NCBI RefSeq assembly: GCF_000715075.1
Contig: NC_134081.1
Coordinates: forward strand, 111,946,289-112,010,288
Source of the DNA: Nicotiana tabacum
Taxonomy: Eukaryota; Streptophyta; Magnoliopsida; Solanales; Solanaceae
Length of the DNA stretch: 64,000 bases
Reading direction: 5' to 3'
The notes under the pieces were generated by a model. The model did no database searches and had not been told where the DNA came from. It saw only the letters and a program-made list of their open reading frames with translations. A program made the position numbers and the translations under genes. Numbering within the stretch: the stretch's first letter is position 1; each line of letters opens with the position of its first letter. This document shows, one piece after another, positions 22,905 through 35,194 of the stretch.

Positions 22905-23468
22905 TTTTTTGATAAGGTAAATGATATTATTAAAAAGGAGAGAAACTCCCATATACAAGAGGTATACCAAAAGGTAGAGAGTCTACATCAAAACGTGATT
23001 CTCTACAAAAGACACTCAATCATCTACACTAGTAGGAACTAAATGGGTGCACCAAGAAGCAATCAAAGACAAAAGACTATTCCTTAAATGGGCAAAATTA
23101 TTTTTAATCTCCTCAAAAGCTCTCCTATTTCTCTCCCTCCAAACTACCCACATAAGTGCCAACAGAGCAATCTTCCATGCATTTTGTCTTCTTCTCCTAT
23201 AAAAACCAGGGCCATCTATGCAATATGTCTCTAACGGGGCCTGGCATCACCCATTTAACACCAAAAAAGTTTAGGATTACCCTCCACAAGCCCAATGACA
23301 CAGAACGGTGCAACGAAAGATAATCAACTTCTTCCCCCGAGCATTTACACATATAGCACCAGCTTATGTGTGTAATACCTCTCTTCCTCAGATTATAAGC
23401 TGTCAAAATTGCTCCTCTCGCTGCCAACCATTCAAAAAAGCATACCTTCCTAGGTGCCCTAGGAATCC
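22905..23468 (-). mobile_element. LINE 3' fragment (5'-truncated non-LTR retrotransposon)
   Basis: The minus-strand frame 23427-23197 matches the zinc-binding domain at the end of plant L1-type reverse transcriptases: MAARGAILTAYNLRKRGI, then CYMCKCSGEEVDYLSLH, then WVMPGPVRDIL. The first Cys pair and the His are recognisable. The right part (about 23468-23430) is in a shifted frame. The left end on the minus strand runs ...CTTATCAAAAAAATT, a short poly(A)-like tail. It lies in the last visible intron of the NOP2 fragment. RT and endonuclease domains are absent. Confidence 0.75.
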
Positions 23469-24722
23469 TGATATTTGGCTTAAAGTATGTATATTTATAT
23501 GCATATTGCCTCGCATTTTACTCATGTTTCGTAGATTTCAGATGTGAAATGTAATAATTTATATTAATTCATGGTAGTTTTATGTGCAGGAGTCACCCAG
23601 AGGAAATGTGGGACGAAATGCTCGATTTGAAGCAAAAGGGAACAAAACAAAAAACAAAGGGCCAATGTAGCACCCATGCTAGCGTGGGGCGCTACCTGTG
23701 ACGCAGAAGTTAGAATTTCCAAAGGTCCCAGCGTCAGGGCTAGTGCCCCACGCTACCTTGGGCACTGATGATAGAAAATTCTCCTACCTCGACTGGGACA
23801 AGGTTATTTCGACCCAAGAACCCCCCTCCCTCCAACTCTTATAAAAACAAGCCTAAACATATTTTGGAGGGGGAGGGACACCACTTTGAGAGAAAAATAC
23901 ACACGCGGAACACTCGGGAGCAAGGATTCTCAGTCTTTCTTCATCTTTTCTTTGTATTCTCAATTATTCAACACTTGTGAATTTGTTTTGATCTTATCAT
24001 GAGTCGCTAAAACCCATAGTTCTGGGATTGTAATTTAGCCATGAATATTATTTTTTGACGTTGACTTAACCTTGATTACAATTGCTAATATATGATTGTT
24101 TCTTCAATTCTATGATTAATTGCTTAATTGTCTGGCCAACAGTTATGCTCTATTTACTATCTTCTATGCTATGCTTGGGAATGCTACGTCTATATTAGAG
24201 AAGAATTGAAGAGGGCATGATCTTAACCTGAGTGGGGGCAGATTTGTGGTTAGGATAGGAATATACCTAGTCACCATGCTCAATTTAATAACGTAATCTT
24301 AATGCATTCTTAATAGATTGATTCCATAGAAATATATGTGTTAATCTATTTTGAATAGGCGAGTAGTAATTCAGGAGAATACTACGAGAGCAATTATTCG
24401 ATTGATTAGCAACCATGAGTGAATTGTATGAAAGGGAGAGTTAATTAGAACGCAATAGGATTGGTGAATCGATCATAACTTTGGAATATTCATCTCCACT
24501 GAGTACACAACAACTATTTTGCTGCTTGATTAATTAGTTACTTGTTAGAATCGTAGCTTAGTATAATCACACTTTTGAACTCTGATTGACTCGACTGAAT
24601 AATACTCTTGGTGAAACTAATGGGTATTTAACACAAGTCTCTGTGGGTTCGACACTCAATTTATCACTTTAATACTTGTACGACCACGTATACTTGTGTG
24701 TGTGTTTGGGAGGAACTAGTTT
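23469..24722 (+). repeat. Athila 5' LTR
   Basis: The left edge is uncertain (TGATATTTGG at 23469 is a candidate). A cluster of inverted motifs with GTAGCA/TGCTA and TAGCG/CGCTA stems occupies 23676-23766. A TATA box (CTTATAAAAACA, about 23838-23849) follows, then a leader with GAGTCGCTAAAACCC. The right end is just before the primer-binding site. Confidence 0.65.
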
Positions 24723-24723
24723 T

Positions 24724-24741
24724 TGGCGCCTTTTCCGAGGA
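24724..24741 (+). promoter_or_regulatory. Athila primer-binding site (tRNA-Asp)
   Basis: It reads TGGCGCCTTTTCCGAGGA. Compared with the tRNA-Asp-type TGGCGCCGTTGCCGGGGA there are three mismatches. Confidence 0.75.
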
Positions 24742-24840
24742 CTTGAATATTGACTATTTTACTAGTTTTTACTTTAGTTGTTTATTTAGTCAAGTCTAAC
24801 GTTTCGTATTGGTTGTTCTGCTCTCAGGAACTTTGATTGA

Positions 24841-26226
24841 ATGCGAAGGGTCAGAAGCCAGGATAGACTTCAAGGCTTTGACCCCGAACCTGAGAGAACA
24901 TTTTGAAGGAGGTTGAGTGAAGCAAGGGACATAGATAATCTTCAGGCACTTGTTCAATTATATATGAACATGCCAGAGGAGCAACATATGGTTGTTCAGG
25001 AGGTGGCGAAGCCCAGCATTGCTAATGTCACCTCCAATATTATGAAGGCCGAAATCACTGGGCACTTTGAGTTAAAACAGAACATGATCCAATTACTACA
25101 TGCAAATGGGCAAGTTTATAGGTCTTCCACACGAGGATCCACAACAACACATCCTGAACTACTTGGATATTAGTGATACTTATATCACTAACAGAGTCAC
25201 TCCAGACTATGTGAGGCTCACAATGTTCCCGTTTTCTCTATTGGGCGAAGAAAATCGGTTGTTGAAGGAGGAACCAACTAATTCTATTACATCATTCCAT
25301 GATCTGGCGAGGAAAGTTTTAGCACGATTGTTTTCTTCAGGAAAAACTGCAAAGATTAGAAGTGAGATAGTCACCTTTAAGCAGAAATCGGGGGAGTCTT
25401 TATATTCATCTTGGGAGAGGTTCAAGGGGCTGCTCAGAGATTGTCCTCATCACAACTAGATAAATGAAGTGTAAGCTCACACCTTCGTAGAAGGGCTCCA
25501 TACGGAGACAAAAATTGTGGTGAATGCTGCAGCGGGAGGTTAAGTGTTAGAGAAAAGCTTTGATGAAATTTGTTTCTTATTGAACAAATTCTCCAAAAGT
25601 AATCCTGATTGGCAAGGAGAGATGGGCAGAGACACCGTTCAAAAATCTGCGGGGTCCTCGAGTTAGATGTTATTTCTGTATTTTTAGCGCAGGTTACCAC
25701 ATTGGCCAACCAAGTCAATAAGATGACCTTGGTTTTTAACAAGCAACAAGCTCAGCCAGTGCAACGGGTTCAGATATTTTGTGAAGTATGTAGAGAGGGT
25801 CACACGAGAACTTATGCCCAGCTAATTCAGAGTCTGTATGTTTTGTGGGTAATGCAAATATGGGCCAGACAAACCAATATGGGAATACTACAATCCTAAA
25901 GGGAGGAACCACCCAAACTTCTCTTGGGGTGGAAACCAAGGTGCTCAAAATTAGTATAGGCCACAAGCTCCTCAACAGTAATATAGACCACCACAGGCTG
26001 AAAAACCTACAAACCCGATGAGTCACATTGAGGAGATGCTAAAGAAATTTATGGTTGATCAACAGGCCCAGGTAGCAGCCCACTCTACAACTATTCAAAA
26101 TTTGGGGAGACAAATTGGGCAACTTACCAGCGCCCAAAATACTCGACCAATTGGAGCTCTTCCAAGCGACATTGAGGCTAATCCTAAGGCATCTATTAAT
26201 GCGGTGTCATTGAGGAATGGGAGATA
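24841..26226 (+). pseudogene. Athila gag
   Basis: ATG at 24841 opens MRRVRSQDRLQGFDPEP but a TGA (24903-24905, probably CGA to TGA) stops it after 20 residues. The frame resumes to 25173, shifts at about 25150, and continues through the capsid core (VTPDYVRLTMFPFSLLGEE, SSWERFKGLLRDCPHHN). Later pieces give a knuckle-like CEVCREGH at about 25790, degraded after the His. The Gln-rich tail follows (MSHIEEMLKKFMVDQQAQ, then LGRQIGQL and ANPKASINAVSLRNGR). Confidence 0.87.
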
Positions 26227-26959
26227 GTTAGAAGAAGTCCCATTAAAAAAAAGAAAGCAAGTGACATTTAATGAAAAACATGCCACCATAGAAGTAGAAT
26301 CAGAAAAAGCAAAGGAGTCAGAGAAGCCAGTTGGAGAGGCAGTGGCAAAGCAAACCTAACCACTAGTTGCAAGGACACCACCTCCTTTCCCTCAGAGATT
26401 GCAGAAACTAAAGGATAATGCTGCTTATAATTTTTTTTTTGATATTTTGAAGTAGATGCAAACTAACATTACACTGGTAGACATCTTTAAAGAAGTTCCC
26501 AAATATGCCAAATATATCAAAGACATAGTGACAAATTAGAGGAGGTTGGCCGAGTTTGAGACTGTGGCACTCACTGAAGAATGTAGCTCAAGAATTCAAA
26601 GCAAGCTACCTAAGAAATTGAAGGATCCAAGTAGTTTCACTATCCAAATCTTGATTGGTAAGCACGCAGCCGGGCGAGCTTCGTGTGATCTTGGGGTGAG
26701 CATCAATCTGAAGCCGCTATCTATTTTAAGACAGTTGGGGTTGGGTGAGCCGTGCCCAACTACGGTGATTCTACAGTTGGCCGATCGCTCCCTTGCTCAT
26801 CCTGAAAAGGTGATTGAAGATGTGTTAGTTCAAGTGGGTTCTTTTATATTCCCTGCTAATTTCATTATCTTAGACTATGGGCCTGATCAGGAAGTCCCAT
26901 TTATTTTGGGGCGTCCATTATTAGCCACGAGCCGAGCTATTATTGTTGTTTGTGAATGA
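26227..26959 (+). pseudogene. Athila protease
   Basis: The best frame (26546-26959) has LPKKLKDPSSFTIQI, then CDLGVSINLKPLS, where the family's DLGAS active-site segment has lost its Ala. The LADRSLAHPEKVIEDVLVQVG domain and FILGRPLLATSRAIIVV flap end follow. Sequence from 26227 to 26545 links gag to protease and contains stops (26227, 26357, 26452). Confidence 0.85.
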
Positions 26960-27059
26960 AATAGGACAATGAGAGTGGGTGATCGAGTGAAGGTATTCAA
27001 TGTGTATAAAGCACTCAGTTTGCCAGCCCACTATGAAGAGTTATCCATGATTTCTGTGG

Positions 27060-28990
27060 TGTAAAGTGATGTGACTTCATTGGTGTGGTATATGAGCCCC
27101 ATAGATCCTCTTGAACGAGTTTTGATGGGGCATGAAGAAGAAAGTGAAGATGATATGGAAGAAATTGAGCAAGTCCTTAACATGTCTTGCAAGTATGTCC
27201 ATGGGCTTAGAGATTTGAAGAGTTGGACAGACTTGTTACTCTGACCCCTCCTAAACCATCTGTTGAAGAAGCTCCAAAGCTAGAGCTTAAGCCTCTTCCA
27301 GCGCATCTGCACTATGCTTACTTGGGAAATTCTGAAATGTTGCAAGTGATTATCTCATCCAACTTGACCAATTTGCAAGAAGAAAAGCTGCTAAGAGTGC
27401 TTCGTGAGCATAAAAAAGCTATTAGGTGGACAATTGCTGATATCAAGGGGATCAATCCATCATTTTGCATGCATAAAGTTTTTTGGAAGATGGACATCGC
27501 CCCAATGTTGAGAAACAAAGTAGGTTAAATACTATTATGAAGGATGTCATGAAGAAGGAAGTAATTAAGTGGCTTGATGCAGGTATCATCTTTCCTATTT
27601 ATGACAGCAACTGGGTAAGCCCAATGCAATGTGTGCCTAAAAGGGGGGGATGACTGTTGTAGAGAATGAGAAAAATGAGCTAATTCCTACTCTCACCGTG
27701 ATGGGGTGGAGAGTTTGCATTGACTACAAAAGGCTTAACAAAGTAACCTGCAAGGACCACTTCCAACTTCCATTGATTGACCAAATGTTGGATAGGTTGG
27801 CTGGGTATGAGTACTATTTCTTCCTTGATGGTTATTCGGGGTACAACCATATTATCATATGCCCGGAGGATCAGGAGAAAACAATTTTCACATGTCCTTG
27901 TGGTACTGTTGCTTTCAAGCGAATGCTATTTGGTCTTTGTAATGCACCGGCTACTTTTCCGAGGTGCATGATGGACATTTTTACTAATATGGTGGAAAAA
28001 TTTGTACAAGTCTTCATGGATGATTTTTCAATCTTTTGGTCTTCTTATGATGATTGTTTGAAGAATTTGGGCAAGGTGTTGGCACGTTGTAAACAAATTT
28101 GGTGCCAAATTGGGAAAGTGCCATTTAATGGTGCAAGAGGGCATCGTGTTGGGACATAGAGTGTCAAAGAGTGGCATTGAAGTTGAGAAGGCGAAGGTAG
28201 AGGCGGTTGTAAAATTACGTCCACCCATCTCTGTAAAGGGCGTCCGGAGTTTCTTGGGACACGCGAGTTTCTGTAGACGCTTTATTAAAGTTTTTTCAAA
28301 AATTGCTACTCCATTGTGCATGTTGCTTGAAAAGGATGTGACCTTCAATTTTGATGAAGCCTGCTTGAAGACATTTGAGGAGCTCAAATAAAAGTTGGTG
28401 GTTGCCCTTATTATTATGGCACCAGATTGGTCCTTACCATTTGAACTTATAAGCGACGTGAGTGACCATGCTATTGGAGCAGTGCTAGGCTAGAGGAAGG
28501 ACAAGACTCCATATACTATGCGAGTAAGACTCTTAATTATGCACAACTGAATTACACCACCATTGAAAAGGAGTTGTTGGCAGTTGTGTAGGCCTTTGAG
28601 AAATTTTGGGCTTACTTGGTGGGGACAAAAGTTATAGTCCATATTGATCATGTGGCAATAAGGTATCTATTTACAAAAAAGGAATCCAAGTCTAGATTGA
28701 TACGTTAGGTGTTGTTGTTGTTGTAGGAATTTGATGTAGAAATACGAGATCGGAAGGGCGTATAAAACCAAGTAGCCGACCATCTATCAAGGCTAGAAAA
28801 TCATGAGCAAGTGGAGGAAGGTGGAAAAATTAAAGAGACATTTCCTTATGAGCAACGTTTTGCTATCACCCACGACTCTCCTCCATGGGACACGAACTAT
28901 GTGAATTGTATTGTGAGTGGAGTGTTTCCTACTGAAATTCAATCTGAGGCTAGGAAAAGGTTTCTTTATTATGTGAACTTTTACTAGTGG
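27060..28990 (+). pseudogene. Athila reverse transcriptase and RNase H
   Basis: The N-terminal linker (27223-27528, PKLELKPLPAHLHYAYLG) is followed, after shifts, by the RT palm: RVCIDYKRLNKVT, LIDQMLDRLAGYEYYFFLDGYSGYN, RMLFGLCNAPATF, and the catalytic VFMDDFSIFW (27650-28159). The connection and thumb follow (GHRVSKSGIEVEKAKVEAV, RSFLGHASFCRRFIKVFSKIATPL, 28110-28391). RNase H remains run from 28400 to 28800 with stops. The catalytic FMDD is intact although the frame is broken at least five times. Confidence 0.88.
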
Positions 28991-30028
28991 GATGAGCCAT
29001 TCTTGTACAGACAATGTGCTGATCAGTTGATGAGGAGATGCATTCCTAAAAAAGAGGCAAAATTAGTGTTGTATGACTGCCATGCCTCGCCTTATGGGGG
29101 CCATCATGTAGGCGATAGGACAGCAGCAAAGGTTTTACAGTCTGGGTTCTGTTGGCCAACATTCTTCATGGATGCCCATTCATATGCTAAGAAGTATGAT
29201 TAGTGTGAGAGAACAGGAACAATCACGAAGAGACAAGAGATGCCTTTGAATAACATCCTGGAGGTAGAGATTTTTGATATGTGGGGGATAGACTTCATGG
29301 GACCATTTCCATTGTCTATATGAAACAAATACATCTTGCTAGCGTTTGACTACGTGTAAAAATGGGTAGATGTGATCACATTTCAAACCAAGGATGCCAA
29401 GGTGGTAGCTACTTTTGTGAAGAAAAATATATTCTCAAGGTTTGGGACTCCACATGCCTTGATTAGTGATGAAGGGACACATTTCTGCAATCGGTTGTTG
29501 AATAACCTTCTAGCCAAATATGGGGTCCACCATAGAGTTTTCACAACATATCATCTGCAAACAAGTGGACAAGTTGAAGTGTCCAACAGAGAAATAAAGC
29601 AGATATTAGAGAAGACAATGAGTGTGAATAGGAAAGATTGGGCTGGAAATCTAGATGATGCCTTGTGGGCATATATAACTGCATACAAAACACCAATTGG
29701 GGCATCCCCATATAAGCTTGTTTATGGGAAGGTGTATTGGGCGATTAAAACGTTAAATATGGACTTTGAAGCCGCGGGCGAGAAGAGTCTCTTGTAGTTG
29801 AATGAGTTAGATGAGTTCAGGCTGCACTCCTCTAAAAATGCTAAGCTTTACAAAGAGAAAACAAAAAGATGGCATGATAAGCGTATCAATCTACGTCACT
29901 TTGAACCAGGCCAAAAGGTACTATTGTTCAATTCAAGGCTTAAGCTATTTCCTAGGAAGTTAAAATCAAGTTGGTCAGGTCCATTTGAGGCGGTGAGAGT
30001 CACTCCTTATGATGCACTTGAGTTTTAA
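28991..30028 (+). pseudogene. Athila integrase
   Basis: The HHCC region is at 29060-29220 (HASPYGGHH, then YD*CERTGTI, where a stop precedes the first Cys). The core has GIDFMGPF for the first Asp, [11 protein letters not shown] for the second and [12 protein letters not shown] for the Glu. The catalytic triad is therefore intact. The C-terminal part is [42 protein letters not shown]. Stops lie at about 28984, 29202, 29320, 29357 and 29795. Confidence 0.88.
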
Positions 30029-31783
30029 ACGGTGAAAGAAATTTTTTAGTGAATGGGCAAAGAATAAAGCACTATTAGGAGGTGTCACTGATCATCAGAA
30101 GTAAAAAGTAATACTCGCTGATGAGTAAGCGAGGCCCTGCGTCGTGTCGCGATGTTAAATCAGACGCTTGTTGGGAGGCAACCCAATTTTTATTATTTTT
30201 GTAGCTTAGCTTTTCGTTTTTTTTAGTTAGAGTAGACTAGAGTTGTTATTTTCTTTGTAATCATAGAAATCATAGGTAGAATGGTGTGGGATGTGAAATA
30301 AATGGATATATTAAGTGCTCGGGGGATCGGGGATTTCATTTTTAAAAATAAAGGCAGAAAATCACAAAAGTAGCGCCCAACGCTACTTTGGGCGCTACTT
30401 GGGGCGCACAAAACAAAAAGGTTTTTTTTCCTAGCGCCAGGCCTAGCGCGACGCGCTGGGTTGGGGGGTGGAAGGTAATGTTTAAATTTGTTTTCTTTTC
30501 TTTTCCACATTATTAGTTAAAACACCCATTAAACCATAAAACCCGACTCGAATACCCATCTACCCTCACCTAATAACCCATACCTAATAACCCATACCCA
30601 TTTCCACTCAAATTAAAAAATAACTCTAACCCCTAAATCTCTCTCTCTCTCTTTCTCACCCGTTCTCCCCGCTACTCTATCTCTCTCTGCCCGCTTCTCT
30701 CTCAATCTCCATCTCACTTTTCTAGTTTCTTTCTTACATTCATCTCCAATCCCTCCAGGTATCTTCTCCCATCTCCCTTCTTCTTTTATTTTGTGGATTA
30801 TATTTCCCCCCCCCCCCCTTCTAAACGACCCAACCCAAATTCCCCTATAAGTTGCTTCTTAGAACTTATTTTCTATGGTGGGTGGCCCTATTGTGGAATA
30901 AAATTGGTTGTTAAAAACTAGTTTTGAAGTTGTATACGGAGTGTGTAAACTACAATTCCCTCTATTTTGTTTAAAATTTGGGAGGACCACCATGTTCCAC
31001 CATTGTTGAATTGGAGTGCACACACTTAATGACCACTATGTGCTTGATAAAATGCTTGAAAGAGTAAACCGTGCACTGGTGAAGTCTGAGTAGCCGAATG
31101 TAGTTATATGTGATGTCAGGCTAAGTTTGGGGTGTTTGGGGGTGGTTTTACATAACCCGAAGCTTGTCTTTAATGTTCGCATGCCATAACTATACCACCC
31201 ACACCATGTATCCTGTATTATGTATATTGTATCACTTTGTTAGAATTAGCTAGTGTAGTGTATTAGTTGTAGAGATTAAGGACCATGTGTTACTTGCTTG
31301 CACTAAGGTTAAGTCACTTCGCCATGTTCAATTACTGGATTTGCGTGGAATAGTTAGTGAATGATAATTGTGCGGCATGGGGAGGACTTGAGTACCCATC
31401 GCCTTGTGGTGCAACATTTGTGCACTTTGAACCTAAGTTGCTCGGACACGGCAATTTGGGTACCGAACCTGTGTCGACATGACACTGACACAGGTAAGGG
31501 TATGGGATCTGTTTCGGATCCGGTCACACAAGATGGGTGCGTTGACCAAAATTTTGGGAAAAATTTTGAGAATTGATTTCTCTAAGTAAGGATTTGAATA
31601 GAAGAGAAACGATATACCTTCAATTTCGCTGCTATGTAGTAATTTATACTAGTCCTTTTGTCTCCTTTGAACATTTTTGTCTTGGTTAATCTTCTTGTTC
31701 ATGCTGCATGTTTCTGAATTAAGAGCTCCTGTGTTTTTTAGGGCAGAGAAGCGGGTGATGGGTGGTGGACTACTAGATTGAGG
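30029..31783 (+). other. Athila 3' region without coding frame
   Basis: It contains the tail after integrase, then at 30370-30465 a GC-rich block with GTAGCGCCCAACGCTAC and GCGCTAC-type inverted motifs, which resembles the block in the 5' LTR but is not a copy of it. A CT microsatellite (30630-30690), a C-run (30805-30820) and a purine/G-rich GCTAAGTTTGGGGTG (31121) that could be a polypurine tract follow. From 31435 the sequence GTTGCTCGGACACGG looks like the edge of a small repeat common in this kind of genome. No env-like frame is seen. Confidence 0.5.
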
Positions 31784-32045
31784 TGTAACAAGCCGACCGG
31801 TCATTTTTGAGAGTTGTAGCCTCGTTTTCCCATTTACTGCTCATTTTGTACTTTATATCTATTATGTGACATTCCAGGGTAGTCGGTTTAAGTTCAGAGT
31901 GAATTCAAAATGGAATAAGACACTTAGTCTCAAGGTTGAAAGCTTAAGTTGAAATGATTGACCAGATGTCAATCTATGATTAAATGACTTCAGAATAGAG
32001 TTTTGATGGTTACGCTAGCTCTGTTGGGTAGTTTTGGACTTGAAA
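31784..32045 (+). repeat. LTR 5' fragment, Tekay-type superfamily
   Basis: It starts TGTAACAAGCCGACCGGTC, the same LTR head as elements B and E, but diverges from them within ~40 bp (TTTTCCCATTTACTGC) and so belongs to another subfamily. It stops at about 32045 and no partner is seen in the window. Confidence 0.65.
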
Positions 32046-32433
32046 TGTAATTATATATTTAACTGAAACTAACAATTAACTTTATTTGACTCATTTACCC
32101 GATAATAAAATATAAACACTATCATATGTAATTAAACAATGTATAAGGTTATATGATTTTGGGGTTTGAGGTTTGGAGTTTGATTAATAATTATATTTCT
32201 ATTAAAACTTAAAATATTTTTAAATTAAAATGATAAAATCAAGTGGATAAAAATCTCATGTAATAGTATAAGTTTTGATATAATGAATTACACAAAGTTT
32301 AATCACATATTTCTTCAGGACTACAACTTAACTTTATCCAGTTAACCATTAATAAGACATTAGGATATATTTAGTTCTCAAACAAATCACATTAACCAAT
32401 CAAACATGTTAGACATTTCTTTCATTTTATTAG
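32046..32433. repeat. AT-rich spacer and one unit of a ~166-bp tandem repeat
   Basis: From about 32262 (AGTATAAGTTTTGATATAA) to 32428 the sequence matches the units at 56339-56504 and 56505-56670. The B solo LTR inserted at the end of this unit and duplicated ATTAG. Confidence 0.75.
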
Positions 32434-35194
32434 TGTAACAACTCGATCGGTCGTTTTGAGCTCTAGCGCATCGATCTGTGGTTTGAGGCCTTGAGTAGTC
32501 CCACTTCAGGTATTATGACTTGTACGTGTGGTCCGAATTAAATTTCGGAAAGTTCGGAGTTGATTTGGAAAGAAAATTCTAAATTCGGAAGCTTTAAGTT
32601 GGAAGGGTTGACTACGGTTTTACTTTTGAGTAAACGACTTCGGAATGGGGATCTGAAGGTTTTAATAGGTTTGTATGATGATTTCGGACTTGTGCGTATG
32701 TTCGGGTTGAGTATCGGGTGGTCTGAAAGCATTTCGGCGCCTATTATGGAAAGTTGGCATTTTGGAAGTTCTAGGATTTCATAAGTTTGGTTTGAAGTTG
32801 GCATAAGTATATTTCACAAGCCTTGGAATAGGTTCGTATAGTGATTTGTGACTTGTGCATAAATTTTGGCGTCATTCCGGAATGTTTAAGCGTAATTTGG
32901 ATGCGTTCGACGAAGTTTGAAGGTTGGAAAGTTGGAAGAAAGGTTTTTCACCGCCGATTCATAATTTTGATGTTGTATGACATGATTTGAGGCTTCGACT
33001 AAGTCCGTATCGCGTTTTGGGATGTGTTGGTACATTTGGATGGGGTCCCGGGGGCCTCGAGTTTGAAATGGATTGAAAATGGATTGGAATTCAGATTTGA
33101 GGAGATGTTGTTGCTGCTGAAGACTGGTGTAATCGCACCTGAGGAAGGAGTGGCCGCAGGTGCGGTCACACATGTGCATAGGGCGTCGTCGCATGTGATA
33201 TTTTCATGAAGAAGGTTTGGGGGCGCATGTGCGAGGAAATTCCGCACCTGCGAAGTCACAGATGCGGAGAAGGGGTCGCAGAAGCGGTGCTGGGTGAGAG
33301 GCTGTGGTTGTGCAGGTGCCAGGGATTTTCTGCACCTTCGAGCATGCAGGTGCGGGCTGTTGGTCACAGAAGCGGGAAGGGGCCTTGGGCTGAAGGAGCG
33401 CAGAAGCGCAATGGTGGCTCTCACCTACGTTTACGCAGAAACGAACATTCTGCCGCAGGTACGCTGGAGCAGCTGGGCAGTGTACTTCGCAGAAGCAAGC
33501 TTTTCCTCGCAAAATCGAGATAGTAGGTGCGACAAATTCGTCCACAGGTGCGAAAGTAGCTGGGTAGTGGGGTATTTTTAATCCGAGACTTAGCCCATTT
33601 CTCTCACATTTTCATTTGATTGGGCGATTTTTGGAGCTATTGGAGGGGAGAATTTCATCATCCATTGTGAGGTGAGTTATTCCCACTTATTATAAGTTAA
33701 ATACTTGGATTCTATAAGGATTTAAACATGGAAATTAGTAGAAATTTAGGATTTTGGTATAAAACCTAGAAATTAGTATTTTTGAATTTTGACTACGAAA
33801 TTGGACATGGAATTAGAAATAATTCATATATTTGAGTTCATGGCATCATGGGTAAAGTTTATCTTCGAAAATTTTCGGAACCTTGGCACGTGGGCCCGAG
33901 GGTTGACTTTATTGATTTTTCGAGTGGAGTTGGGAATTTTTTATAATATGATTAATTATAAGAATTGGAGTATATTTTGATTGATTTGCACATTGTTTGA
34001 CTAGTTTTGGGTCGTTTGTCTTTGAGTTGAATAATTTGAGAGGCATTGGAGCCAGTTATGGAACTTCGGAGCAAGGTAAGTCTTCTGTCTAACTTTGTGA
34101 GGGGAAAAGTACCCCCTAGGTGATGTAATTATTATGTGCTATTAGTTGTGGGTGCTACATACGCATGTAGTGATGAGAGTTCGTACGTAGCTAAAGTATG
34201 TTTATGTTCGGGTAGACTTAGGACTTTACCATGTAATTTGGAATATTTGGATTCATTCTGCTGGCTTAATTAATTGAAATTATAATTGAACTTGATTTAG
34301 AAATATATACATATGATTTAGAAATATATACATATATATTAGGCCGAGCCTTATTACCTTGAGTTGTTGGCAAGTTATTTGAGAAACGGTAAAGGTTATA
34401 CTCACCTTGTGTTCATATACTGTATCGTAAGCTCGTGTCTCGTAATTCGATAATTCCTTTCCTTTCTTGTGAAGCGGGCCGAACACCTCGGCAGGATTAT
34501 GTACCACACTCTCATGGAAGCGGGTCGTTCTCCTCGGCAGTATAATAGATGCATCTATGGTTCGTGCCGCTCGACCCTCGACAGTGTACACGTTATGATG
34601 GGATCTGGCCGATCGCATTGGCAGTATCATATTCCTTCTGAGATCTGGTTGTATGACCTCGGCATAATCATGCGTTATATCGCTAGCAATCCGAATATTT
34701 GCGAGGATTTCCTTCAACTGATGCCTTGCTTTTTATATGGAAGTTTTTATCAGTTTGTTATTAGCACTTGATATTTTCGAGCTGTCGAGATAGACTATGA
34801 GATTGAGAAATTGATATTGTTAAAAGAAATTTTGGAAGATTGTGCTAGTTACAGATTTACCTCACTACTATTATTGTACTCTTATCTATTTATGATTTAT
34901 CAAATTGATTTATTGGACCACTAGTAAGTGTCGATGTCGACCCTCATCACTACTTCTCCGGGGTTAGGCTAGATGCTTACTGGGTATGTGTTGATTTACG
35001 TACTCATGTGGCACTTCTGCACGAAATGTGTAGGATCTGACAAGTTCATTTGATGATCATCTTGGCGCGTAGGCACAGCTGTTGAGGAGACTTCATGTGA
35101 GCTGCATTCCAGGCTATGCATCATAGTCCACAGAGCCTCCATCATACTATTTATTTTATCATGTCTTATTTACATTCTTGATAGATGTTGTATT
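32434..35194 (+). repeat. Solo LTR 'B', left piece
   Basis: It starts TGTAACAACTCGATCGG. Together with 56034-56338 it makes a ~3.07-kb LTR flanked by perfect 5-bp duplications ATTAG (32429-32433 and 56339-56343), with no internal region, so it is a solo LTR. It carries a motif cluster of GCACCTGCG-type inverted motifs (33130-33560), an AT-rich TATA-like stretch (about 33572) and a putative splice donor GCAAG|GTAAG (34076). An acceptor TGTGTAG (35033) and hairpin-bearing repeats (34470-34680) are also present. It is broken at 35194 by element E. Confidence 0.9.

Larger units (their letters stand above)
23469..31400 (+). mobile_element. Athila-type Ty3/gypsy element, decayed, no 3' LTR recognised
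   Basis: A 5' LTR, an Asp-tRNA primer-binding site, gag, protease, RT, RNase H and integrase follow in order on the plus strand. The gag (YLDISDTYITN), protease (RASCDLGVSINLKPL) and Asp-tRNA priming are those of the Athila lineage. After integrase a conserved-looking tail (CTTGTTGGGAGGCAACCC at about 30168) leads into 1.3 kb without a frame. I could not find a second copy of the 5' LTR, so the right end is uncertain and probably truncated. Dozens of stops and shifts show a long time since insertion. Confidence 0.8.

Noticed and set aside
23768..23980. 70-residue frame after the Athila GC block
   Set aside because: It overlaps the TATA box and leader of the 5' LTR, with no similarity to a known protein.
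30029..31400. env-like third gene of the Athila element
   Set aside because: No frame longer than about 100 codons and no signal or membrane segment was found.
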